64,000 nt of DNA. Origin: Marinagarivorans cellulosilyticus (lineage in GTDB: Bacteria; Pseudomonadota; Gammaproteobacteria; Pseudomonadales; Cellvibrionaceae). Position numbers and translations under genes: made by a program. Shown here piece after piece: positions 9,080 to 16,970 of this stretch (its first letter is position 1; each line of letters begins with the position of its first letter). The notes under the pieces are model-generated. The model saw only the letters and a list, made by a program, of their open reading frames with translations. It was not told where the DNA came from and ran no database searches. Location of the stretch: positions 3,130,685 through 3,194,684 of the forward strand of contig NZ_AP023086.1 in assembly GCF_021655555.1 (NCBI RefSeq), read 5' to 3'.

Positions 9080-10194
9080 TGGCTAGTGTGGCGCCAGCGG
9101 TGAATGTTAATGCGCGGCTACTGGCATTGGACGGGCTGCGCTTTGTTGCCGCCTTAGCTGTTGTGCTTTACCACTATATTAATCGCCCGGAAGCGGCTGA
9201 CTTTGGCATGCTAGGGGCAATAACGCAGTTTGGTTATTTAGGCGTACCACTGTTTTTTATGATTAGTGGCTACGTGATTGCTGTTTCGGCTGCGCAGCGA
9301 AGCCCTTGGGCGTTTTTAGTGGCGCGCGCGGTGCGCTTGTATCCGGCGTATTGGTGTGGGCTTGCCTTTACGGTTGCAGTGGTGTTTTTAAGCTCGGGTA
9401 AGTTTCCTACGCTTGCACAGCTATTGGCAAACTTAACGTTGTTTAACGATGTGCTAGGCTTTGCCAATATTGATGGCGTGTATTGGACGCTACATGCAGA
9501 ACTACGCTTTTACGCCTGCGTATTTGTATTGCTAGTATTGGGTGTTTTTAACCATTACCGCTGGTGGCTGACGGTTTGGCTATGCATAACGTTGGTCCAT
9601 CTTTTTACCGGTCAGCCGTTTTTCATGGGTTGGTTTATTAGCCCGATTTATTCGCCTTTTTTTATTGCCGGCATTTTGTTTTATTTAATGCAGCGCGGTG
9701 GTTATTCTTGGTTTGTGGCTATGATGCTGCCGGCTTGTTTGTTGTTAGCCTTATGGCGAGGTTTTGATGTGGCAAGCAGTTTTATTGTTGATGTCACGCT
9801 ACTACAGCGCTGTATTTGTGTAGCCGCTGTGGCTACATTTTTTGCAATTTTTTATTGTATTGTTCGGTCGCAGAGTGATAAGCAGGTAATAGTGCGTACC
9901 GATATTGCTAAACCTTTAATATGGCGGCGTGTTTTGCCGGTAATGGGTGCACTCACTTACCCTTTGTATTTGCTGCATAACGTGGCTGGTAAAGAAATTA
10001 TTGATACTTTAATACCATTTATTGGCGAGGCTACAGCGATTACCTTAACGGTTGCCTTTATGCTGCTGTGCAGCCTAATACTGGTGACTTATTTAGAGCC
10101 ACCTTTGGCGCGCGGGCTAAAGCGATTATTGCAAGGCCGATTTTTCCCAGTTTTGTTTTTTGCGGTAAATCGTCGACGGGCTAACATCCAGTAA
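9079..10194 (+). CDS. acyltransferase 3 family membrane protein (OafA/YrhL type)
   Basis: Integral membrane acyltransferase that typically O-acetylates surface sugars. About ten hydrophobic segments over 371 residues. The N-terminal signature LLALDGLRFVAALAVVLYHY contains the conserved Arg and His of the family, and GYLGVPLFFMISGYVI follows. The GTG start shares its first base with the stop of the epimerase gene, so the two are translationally coupled. Its last 69 bases run antisense over the 3-prime end of the convergent regulator gene, so the Arg-rich tail (KRLLQGRFFPVL onward) is encoded opposite the helix-turn-helix. Likely role: acyl decoration of the polysaccharide controlled by this locus (inference from context). 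Confidence 0.85.
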   Translation: MASVAPAVNVNARLLALDGLRFVAALAVVLYHYINRPEAADFGMLGAITQFGYLGVPLFFMISGYVIAVSAAQRSPWAFLVARAVRLYPAYWCGLAFTVAVVFLSSGKFPTLAQLLANLTLFNDVLGFANIDGVYWTLHAELRFYACVFVLLVLGVFNHYRWWLTVWLCITLVHLFTGQPFFMGWFISPIYSPFFIAGILFYLMQRGGYSWFVAMMLPACLLLALWRGFDVASSFIVDVTLLQRCICVAAVATFFAIFYCIVRSQSDKQVIVRTDIAKPLIWRRVLPVMGALTYPLYLLHNVAGKEIIDTLIPFIGEATAITLTVAFMLLCSLILVTYLEPPLARGLKRLLQGRFFPVLFFAVNRRRANIQ

Positions 10195-11664
10195 AGCCGC
10201 GGCTTTGGGGATGTTGCCGTTTGCCGCTGAAATCGCAATCTCAATGGCTTCTCTTTCGACTTCGGCAAGGGTGCGCACGCGGTGGGGTTGGTCTGAACTA
10301 ATCGCAGGCGTGTAATGGGGTGTAACCATTGGGGGCGTGGGGCTGGCTGTTTGCATGGCTGTGGCTGTAGCAGGTGCTTGCTCTGGCTGTGCTAATGCTT
10401 CGCTTGCTGCGGGTTGCTCAGCAGGAGGTATGGCCGCAGCTTGTGGGGTGGGGCTTATTGGTGTGGTTTCCGAAACAGTGCTTTGCCATTTATTGTGGTT
10501 AAGTGGCGGCGGTAAATGCTCGCGTTGTACGGTGGTATCGTTATGCAGTACCACAATGTTGCGCATTACGTTTTGCAGTTGGCGGATATTGCCCGGCCAA
10601 GGGTAGTTCAAAAATACCTGCTGTACGTTGTCTGATATTCCTTCGAATGGCTTGTTTTCTTCTGATGCAAACTTACTTAAAAAGCGTGTTGCCAGCAGCG
10701 TGATATCTTTGTCGCGTTCGCGTAATGGGGGTAGCTCTATGGGTAAGACATTTAAGCGGTAGTATAAGTCTTCGCGGAAGTTGCCGTTTTGTACTTCTTC
10801 TAACGGGTCTCGATTGGTGGCGCAAATAACGCGAACATCCACGTGTTCAACTTTACTGCTGCCCACTTTTTGCACGGTCCCGTTTTGTAAAAAGCGTAAT
10901 AATTTAGTTTGTAAATCCAGCGGCATTTCGCCAATTTCGTCCAAAAATAGGGTGCCGCCGTTAGCTTCTAGCACGGCGCCTTTGCGCTCGTTATGGGCGC
11001 CGGTAAAAGCGCCTTTCACGTGGCCAAATAATTCGCTTTCGATAAGCTCGCGAGGTATAGCACCGCAGTTAATTGCAATAAAAGGTTTGTTATGGCGCGG
11101 GCTTTGGCGTTGAATGGCTTCAGCACACACCTCTTTGCCAGTGCCGCTTTCGCCTGTAATAAACACCGTGGCTTTACTGGGCGCGGCGGCATCAATAGTT
11201 TTGTAGACCGCTTGAATAGGTAAGCAAGCACCAATAAAACCATGGTAATGGTCGCGTGTTAAAGTCTTTTGGATATTGGCAACGGTGCTTTTAAGGTTGT
11301 GGTTTTCCAAGCAGTTGCGCGCGGTGGTACGCAGGCGATCGGCAGATACGGGTTTTTCGAGAAAGTCTTTTGCGCCGGCGCGTATAAGCTCCATAGCGAG
11401 GTCGACCGAACCGTGGGCGGTAACAATCACCACTTCGCAATCGTGTTTTGCAATAATCCAGCTCAAGACTTCTTGGCCGGATATATCGGGCAGGTTTAAA
11501 TCGAGTAGGACAAGGTCTGGCGGGGCGTTGTCGATGCTGACCATGGCATCTTTACCGGTTTCGCACAGTTCTACCTCGACCGCTAAAGAGGATAGGTACA
11601 TCTGGTAGGTGACTGCCAGCGACTGGGTATCTTCAACTATCAGTATGCGTGTTCTGTGTGTCAT
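10126..11664 (-). CDS. sigma-54-dependent response regulator, LuxO/SypG-like
   Basis: Two-component activator of sigma-54 promoters. Receiver domain 5-120 with phospho-acceptor Asp55 (LLDLNLP) and Lys104; AAA+ domain about 142-370 with Walker A GESGTGKE (171-178) and the sigma-54-contacting GAFTGA loop; a Pro/Ala/Gln-rich linker (about 405-460); a Fis-type helix-turn-helix at the C-terminus (AALLDVSPSTIYRKK). By eye the receiver and AAA+ parts are closer to LuxO and SypG than to NtrC (for example GEVCAEAI-like and IESELFGHVKGAFTGA stretches, LRNIVVL after the AAA+). It is the last gene of the syp-like run and the likely activator of the promoters at 7985 and 20335. The 3-prime end is overlapped by the convergent acyltransferase gene. 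Confidence 0.88.
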   Translation of the reverse strand: MTHRTRILIVEDTQSLAVTYQMYLSSLAVEVELCETGKDAMVSIDNAPPDLVLLDLNLPDISGQEVLSWIIAKHDCEVVIVTAHGSVDLAMELIRAGAKDFLEKPVSADRLRTTARNCLENHNLKSTVANIQKTLTRDHYHGFIGACLPIQAVYKTIDAAAPSKATVFITGESGTGKEVCAEAIQRQSPRHNKPFIAINCGAIPRELIESELFGHVKGAFTGAHNERKGAVLEANGGTLFLDEIGEMPLDLQTKLLRFLQNGTVQKVGSSKVEHVDVRVICATNRDPLEEVQNGNFREDLYYRLNVLPIELPPLRERDKDITLLATRFLSKFASEENKPFEGISDNVQQVFLNYPWPGNIRQLQNVMRNIVVLHNDTTVQREHLPPPLNHNKWQSTVSETTPISPTPQAAAIPPAEQPAASEALAQPEQAPATATAMQTASPTPPMVTPHYTPAISSDQPHRVRTLAEVEREAIEIAISAANGNIPKAAALLDVSPSTIYRKKQNWEKSALQ

Positions 11665-11723
11665 GCAATTGTCGCTCTTTATCCAATTGAGCTATACCGG
11701 TTAATCGATTGCTGTACTCCGGT

Positions 11724-13262
11724 TTAATGCCCAGCTAATAATATCAATGTGACGTCGTCACTTGCGCTACCTGCTTGTTGGTCGAAGCAGGCCATAATGT
11801 GTTCTTTTGCCTGCGTTATTGGCAGGTTATAGCTTTGCTCAATACTGATGAGCACTTCTTTTTCCAATTTTTGGCGCTGGCTTGGGTTGTTAGCGCCTTC
11901 AAATAAACCGTCGCTGTACAAGACTAAACGCTCGTCGGGGGCGAGGGTATAGCTGCTATTGCTGTAGCTATGCTGGGCCATTAGCCCTGGCAACATGCCG
12001 CCGTCATCCAGCCTTTTTAAACCATTGGGGCCAACAACAATGGGCGGCGGATGGCCAGCACTGGCATAACGAAACTGCCCATTGGGCCATAGCTCTATTA
12101 CTAGTGTAGTTAAAATTGTGTGGCTTAATAGTTCATCGGCAAAAGCCATATCTGAGAGCTTGTTGAGTACCTCGGCTGGATCAAACTGTGGTTGTAAATC
12201 AAAGCTGGGCGTCATGCTTTTGACTAGGCCTCGCAGGTAGCCCGTATGGGCGTGGGCGAAGAATTTGGCGCTGATGTCGTGGCCCATCACATCTAACAGT
12301 ACCAGTGTTGGCTGAGGGGTAGCCTCTAGGAATACGGCATCGCCACCACCGGCTCCAGTATTACGGCTGGCGTATTCTATCGCCCAGCTTAGGCAGTGGT
12401 TTGGCAGCTTAGGGCAGAGCGCTTGCGTAATGTGTTGGTCTAGGCGCTCGGTCACCCGTGTTAGCAGCTGAGTAGAGCGCTGTAATACGCGCTCGATAGA
12501 CGTAATTAATTGCTGCTTGCTGACAGGTTTTTGTAGAAAATCGTCTATGCCTAAATACGCCAACCTTTCGGAATCGGCGATTTCTTGGGCGCCGGTTAAA
12601 AACATAAAGGGGATAAGGTCGGTATTGGGGTTGTCAAGCAGTGTTTTGCGCAGTTCTATGCCATTGGTGCCGGGCATAGAAATATCGGAAACCACAACAT
12701 CAATAACCTGTTGCTGCGCGGTTGCTATGGCTTCTTCGGCGGTGTGGCAAGCCAGTACGTTGTAATCGGCTTTAAGGTATTCAAGGTATAAGTAATTTTG
12801 TGCCGGGTCGTCTTCGACTAACAGTACGCTGGGTTTGATGGCTTTATGAGGCCATTTAAAGTTGCAAATAACCGCGTTAGTAAAAGGTGCTTGGGCTTGT
12901 TGGTAATACACTGTTTCGCAACTGGCGGCTAATAAGGCAATGCCGCGCCCATGCTCGGCGAACGGGTCGATATCCTCAAGTTTTACGGCTTGTTTAAAGG
13001 GGTCAAAAAGACCGCCGTTATCGCGGTATTCACACACTAAGTGTGTGCCGGTATTAAACAATGCAATGCTAAAGCTGCTAGCTACTGGCGCTTTGCTGTA
13101 ATTAACCGTGTTGGCGATTAATTCGCTGACACATAACAACAGTGGGTTATAGGTTTGGGGTATCCAGTGTAAGCGGGCGACAATATCGTGAATATCCGCG
13201 CGGCATTTTTTTAGTATGCTAAGTTCGGCAGGGTAGTTTTGGTAAAAAATGCAGCGTTTCAT
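11724..13262 (-). CDS. SypE-like HATPase-receiver-PP2C (SpoIIE) partner-switch regulator
   Basis: Three-domain regulator with the same order as Vibrio fischeri SypE. An RsbW-like HATPase/anti-sigma kinase domain lies at about 1-130 (SELIANTVNYSK, EYRDNGG, HGRGIALL). A receiver domain is at about 144-260 with Asp in VVSDISMPG and Lys in FLQKPVS. A SpoIIE/PP2C phosphatase domain is at about 280-510 with metal-binding Asp residues in GGGDAVFL, DVMGHD, YSDGLFEG and SDDVTL. In SypE the two outer domains phosphorylate and dephosphorylate the STAS protein SypA, with the receiver choosing between them. A STAS gene with the matching serine lies seven genes upstream in the same run. Opposed activities are inferred from the family. 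Confidence 0.82.
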   Translation of the reverse strand: MKRCIFYQNYPAELSILKKCRADIHDIVARLHWIPQTYNPLLLCVSELIANTVNYSKAPVASSFSIALFNTGTHLVCEYRDNGGLFDPFKQAVKLEDIDPFAEHGRGIALLAASCETVYYQQAQAPFTNAVICNFKWPHKAIKPSVLLVEDDPAQNYLYLEYLKADYNVLACHTAEEAIATAQQQVIDVVVSDISMPGTNGIELRKTLLDNPNTDLIPFMFLTGAQEIADSERLAYLGIDDFLQKPVSKQQLITSIERVLQRSTQLLTRVTERLDQHITQALCPKLPNHCLSWAIEYASRNTGAGGGDAVFLEATPQPTLVLLDVMGHDISAKFFAHAHTGYLRGLVKSMTPSFDLQPQFDPAEVLNKLSDMAFADELLSHTILTTLVIELWPNGQFRYASAGHPPPIVVGPNGLKRLDDGGMLPGLMAQHSYSNSSYTLAPDERLVLYSDGLFEGANNPSQRQKLEKEVLISIEQSYNLPITQAKEHIMACFDQQAGSASDDVTLILLAGH

Positions 13263-13292
13263 AATTGGCCTATTATTGCGCAGGTTTGTTGT

Positions 13293-15932
13293 TTAATGCA
13301 GAGCGGCTAAAAACGCGCGCTGCGCCTTAAGCGTGGTTTCGGCTAATTGGCTGATTCCCTGCATTGCATCGCGTACGCGCTCGTATTCCCCCGATTTGGC
13401 GTTCAATTCAATAACTTTTGCTTTTGCTGATAATTCAATTGCACCAAAACTGGCCGAGCTGCTTTTTAATATATGGGCCTCATCGCCGAGCATAGACCAA
13501 ATTTCTTGCGATAAAAGCAGCTCCATTTGCGGAACGCGCTCTTCGACCTCTTTGAAATAAATACCTAAAATAACCTGCAGTGACGAGGGCGATGTATCTT
13601 TAATTAATTGCTGTAGCACTTGGCTATCTAGAATATTGCTGTTTTTATCTTCCGTTGTTTGGTTGTTTGGCGTGCTTGCGGCAGACGATGCGCTAGTGCT
13701 TTTTTGGGGGTTGTTATTCGTTGTTTGGTTTGGCGCGCTGCTATTCGATAATGCCCGAGTGAGCCATTGATTTACTTTGTGGTTAAAGATTTTAGTATCA
13801 ATGGGTTTGCTAATGTAGTCGTTCATGCCGGCGGCTAAGCAGGTCGCGCGGTCTTCTGCGAAGGCATTTGCGGTAAGGGCAATAATGGGCGTTTCTTTGT
13901 TACTGGTATTACCTGCACGAATATGGGCGGTGGCTTCTAGGCCGTCCATAATTGGCATGGATAAATCCATCAGTATTAATGGGTAGTGATTTTGTGCAAC
14001 TTTTTTGAGGGCTTCTTGGCCATCGTGGGCAATATCGGCGGTAATATCAATGTTTTCGAGCAGGGCTAGTGCCACGGCGCGATTGGCGGCGCCATCTTCC
14101 ACTAATAATATACGTTGCTGGTGAACAGGCGCGGTTTTATGCCATTCTTTTAGGTTCCCAAGACGATTGTGAATTAAACCCGAAAGCTTTGAAGGGAGTA
14201 AAGGTTTATCCAGCGCAGTGCTAAAGCCACGATGTAACCTATGGCGTAATTCTTCGGTGGTACGCATATCGCTAATGCACACAAAGCGAATTTCTTTAGC
14301 TTGAATATATTGCTCAACTTGCTTGTGGTAGTGCCTGATATTATCTGAGCATTCATCTGCCTCGCCAAAAATATAAGCGGTATTTAATGGCGGCAAAGGT
14401 TTTTTAAGGTCATTAATTGACAGCATGGGAACGTGTAGGTCTTCTAGCTGCCGTGCCAAGCTGCTGCGCATAATAGTATTTGGGCAATCTAGCAATGCAA
14501 CAATAGATTGCGGCGGTGTGGCCTTATGGCCCTCAAAGGGTTGTATGCGGGTGTCATTTTTGATGCAGTGTTCTGGGCATGGCGCGAGTGGTAAAAACAC
14601 ACTAAATTCGCTGCCTGCGCCAGGTGTGCTGGTAACGCTAATATTGCCAGACATTAGTTCTACCAGTTGTTTAACAATGCTTAAGCCAAGTCCCGTGCCG
14701 CCAAAACGTCGGTTTTCTGAAGCCTGAGCTTGAATAAACGCCGAAAAAACATCTTCGCACTCGGCTTGGCTCATGCCTATACCGGTATCAACAATTTGCA
14801 GTAATAAGCCGGCTTGGCCGTTTTTTTCTATGCGATTAACGGCTAAGTGAACGCCGCCCTTTTCGGTAAATTTAATGGCGTTATTAATTAAGTTAATAAT
14901 AATTTGGCGAATGCGTTGCTCATCGCCTTGGTAAAAGGCATCGCATTCTGGCGCGATAGTAAGCGTTAATTCGATATTGTTTTCTGCTGCGCGCATCCAG
15001 TAAAGGGTAATAATATCTTCCGCTAAATGGGTGATAGAAAATGGCGCTACATTGAGCGACAAATGACCGGCCTCAATTTTAGAAAAATCTAAAATGTCAT
15101 TAATTAATGACATGAGTGTTTGCCCGCCGGAATAAGCTACTTCGGCATACTTTTTTTGCTTTTCGTTAAGCGCTGTACCCAATAAGAGTTCGGCCATATT
15201 AATAATGGCATTTAAAGGCGAGCGAATTTCATGGCTCATGGTGGCCAAAAATCGGCCTTTGGCATCGCTGGCTTGCTCTGCCTGGTGCTTTGCAACCTTT
15301 AGTGCTTTTACGTAATCGTTTTGGCTTAGTTCGCCCGCCGGCGAGTGCGGCGTACTTGCAGTTTTGCTGGGGGCGGATGTAAAACGCAGGCCCAGCAACG
15401 GTGGGTGCGTTGCGCAAGATAATCTAGACGCTATACACAGCCAGTGGGTGTCGTTATGTGTTGTGGTGAGTTGTACTTCGCTGCGCAGGCTTTGCCATTG
15501 TTGTGCTGTTATCCAGTCGCACAGGTTTGCCCCTTGTGCTACAGGCACGGGGCCTGTGGCCTCTATTAGGTTGCCGTGCCAATCTATAACGGCAAGGCCA
15601 TCGTGGGTTACAGCGCTGCTATCGCCAAAAGCAAAAGTTAATAAAGATTGGCCGTTTAAAAAGAGTGTTAACTGGCCATCTAGCTGCCAGCACTGCACGT
15701 GTAAGTAACGGGGTGATGCTTGCGGTGGCTCGATAACGATAACGCTGGAGTGTTGAAGGTATTGTTGGCGACACTCGGGGATTAAATTGGCGCGGTAATC
15801 CTTTAATGCATTAAGTACTTGGGCAGTGCTTAGTGGCTCTAACAGTTGCTGCGCCGCTGGGTTTAGGTCGCAAAAACTTAAAGCGGTATTGGTTTGCAGG
15901 CAGGCTTGGGCAATGTTTTGTATGTTAAGCAT
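13293..15932 (-). CDS. hybrid histidine kinase with two receiver regions and Hpt, SypF-like
   Basis: Start at 15932 chosen because GGAGGTGA sits 5 nt before it; a longer frame upstream lacks this. Order: an N-terminal PAS-like sensor region with no membrane segment (about 1-210), dimerisation domain with phospho-His in ATMSHEIRSPLNAI (about 245), HATPase (about 350-460, GGTGLGLSIVKQL), a degenerate receiver lacking the usual Asp pair (about 475-590), a good receiver (about 605-725, Asp in LILMDLSMP), a Ser/Thr/Asn-rich linker, and an Hpt domain with EAHILKSSSASFG. Signals probably pass to the sigma-54 regulator and the SypE-like protein. The 224-bp leader holds two GC hairpins and an AT hairpin just upstream of the ribosome site; no promoter is identifiable. 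Confidence 0.85.
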   Translation of the reverse strand: MLNIQNIAQACLQTNTALSFCDLNPAAQQLLEPLSTAQVLNALKDYRANLIPECRQQYLQHSSVIVIEPPQASPRYLHVQCWQLDGQLTLFLNGQSLLTFAFGDSSAVTHDGLAVIDWHGNLIEATGPVPVAQGANLCDWITAQQWQSLRSEVQLTTTHNDTHWLCIASRLSCATHPPLLGLRFTSAPSKTASTPHSPAGELSQNDYVKALKVAKHQAEQASDAKGRFLATMSHEIRSPLNAIINMAELLLGTALNEKQKKYAEVAYSGGQTLMSLINDILDFSKIEAGHLSLNVAPFSITHLAEDIITLYWMRAAENNIELTLTIAPECDAFYQGDEQRIRQIIINLINNAIKFTEKGGVHLAVNRIEKNGQAGLLLQIVDTGIGMSQAECEDVFSAFIQAQASENRRFGGTGLGLSIVKQLVELMSGNISVTSTPGAGSEFSVFLPLAPCPEHCIKNDTRIQPFEGHKATPPQSIVALLDCPNTIMRSSLARQLEDLHVPMLSINDLKKPLPPLNTAYIFGEADECSDNIRHYHKQVEQYIQAKEIRFVCISDMRTTEELRHRLHRGFSTALDKPLLPSKLSGLIHNRLGNLKEWHKTAPVHQQRILLVEDGAANRAVALALLENIDITADIAHDGQEALKKVAQNHYPLILMDLSMPIMDGLEATAHIRAGNTSNKETPIIALTANAFAEDRATCLAAGMNDYISKPIDTKIFNHKVNQWLTRALSNSSAPNQTTNNNPQKSTSASSAASTPNNQTTEDKNSNILDSQVLQQLIKDTSPSSLQVILGIYFKEVEERVPQMELLLSQEIWSMLGDEAHILKSSSASFGAIELSAKAKVIELNAKSGEYERVRDAMQGISQLAETTLKAQRAFLAALH

Positions 15933-16156
15933 AAGGTCACCTCCAAAAATAGTAATTTTTGTGTGAGAGCAAGGAAGCACCGCCCTGAGGGCCGCAGTTT
16001 ACGTGGTGTAAATGAGGCTCGAGGACGGAGCTGACGCCGCTATCGCGGAAAAAGTGCATTTTTAGAGATGCCCATAAGGTGTTTCCGGCGTCTGTTGTTG
16101 TAGGCAGGCTGGCGCTTGGGGAAGCTGTGCGCGTTAAACATCACTAGGCCTTACGA

Positions 16157-16942
16157 TTACAATGGCAACATCAGCAAGCTGTTGTTAATTTTATGTTGTA
16201 TCCACCCACTAAGCTTAGGCAAACATCGCTCTAGGCGCTTGGCTTGTCGAATGAGTTCTTGCCCAAGTGATGGGTTATGTTGATTATTCATGACCATGGC
16301 GGTTGGCGTAATGTCTTGTTGCTGCAACAGTTGCATGCTGCGTTTGAGGTGTGGCGCTTTGGTGACGCCTGCTTGAATCATTACCACGGTGGCATCGGCG
16401 ACTGTGGCAACAAGGTCGGCCGGTACACCTTGGTTGGCATGGTTTTCTACGGTGGCGGAGCACAATGGTGCGCAATCAATCACAATGGCATCAAACCCTT
16501 TGCCCAGCTGATCGAGTTGTTTAGCCAGTGTGGTGGGGTTGCGCAAAGCGAGAATATGGTTTTGTTCTTGTGGCGCTAAAACACCGGTCACTACATCGTC
16601 GCCGATACTGCTGGTGACTAACATCGGGGTAAATAAATGGTGTGTTTGCGGTGTTGCTTTTATGCTTTTATGGCTGGCTGCGGTCGTTGCTTCGCTTTCG
16701 GGTGATTCTAGATTCTCTAAATCCAGGCCGATATCGCACAGTGCTGTCATGGCAGGTGCAAAAGAGTTTAGCTCAACATAAAGCACGGATGCTCCGGCTA
16801 ATAAGTGACGTTGCGCCAATGCCATTGCCATTGTCGATACGCCTGATTTTTCGTCGCAGGCGGTAATGGCAATGCGTTTATGGCCTGCACCCAAGGTTTT
16901 TAAATATAAGCGGTCTAGGTCGCAGTGATTTAGCAGTTGCAT
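16157..16942 (-). CDS. CpsD/CapB-family ATPase, SypD-like, with degenerate P-loop
   Basis: Cytoplasmic P-loop protein of the BY-kinase/ParA-like family that regulates polysaccharide export. The fold is recognisable: beta-strand KRIAITA, P-loop region CDEKSGVST, then LYVELN, and Walker B-like FDAIVIDCAPL. The P-loop is unusual because the Walker A Lys before Ser-Thr appears replaced by Val, while a Lys sits three positions earlier, similar to the signature Lys of deviant Walker motifs. No C-terminal Tyr cluster is present and no membrane segments, so tyrosine autophosphorylation is doubtful. 261 residues. It lies 28 bp downstream of the SLBB export gene. AAGG precedes the start. Confidence 0.7.
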   Translation of the reverse strand: MQLLNHCDLDRLYLKTLGAGHKRIAITACDEKSGVSTMAMALAQRHLLAGASVLYVELNSFAPAMTALCDIGLDLENLESPESEATTAASHKSIKATPQTHHLFTPMLVTSSIGDDVVTGVLAPQEQNHILALRNPTTLAKQLDQLGKGFDAIVIDCAPLCSATVENHANQGVPADLVATVADATVVMIQAGVTKAPHLKRSMQLLQQQDITPTAMVMNNQHNPSLGQELIRQAKRLERCLPKLSGWIQHKINNSLLMLPL

Positions 16943-16970
16943 GATTCGGCCTTAATAAATAGTGGTGGAG

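Noticed and set aside
15933..16156. Structured leader considered as a cyclic di-GMP or other known riboswitch
   Set aside because: Two GC hairpins are present, but the conserved bases of the GEMM family or other known classes are not.
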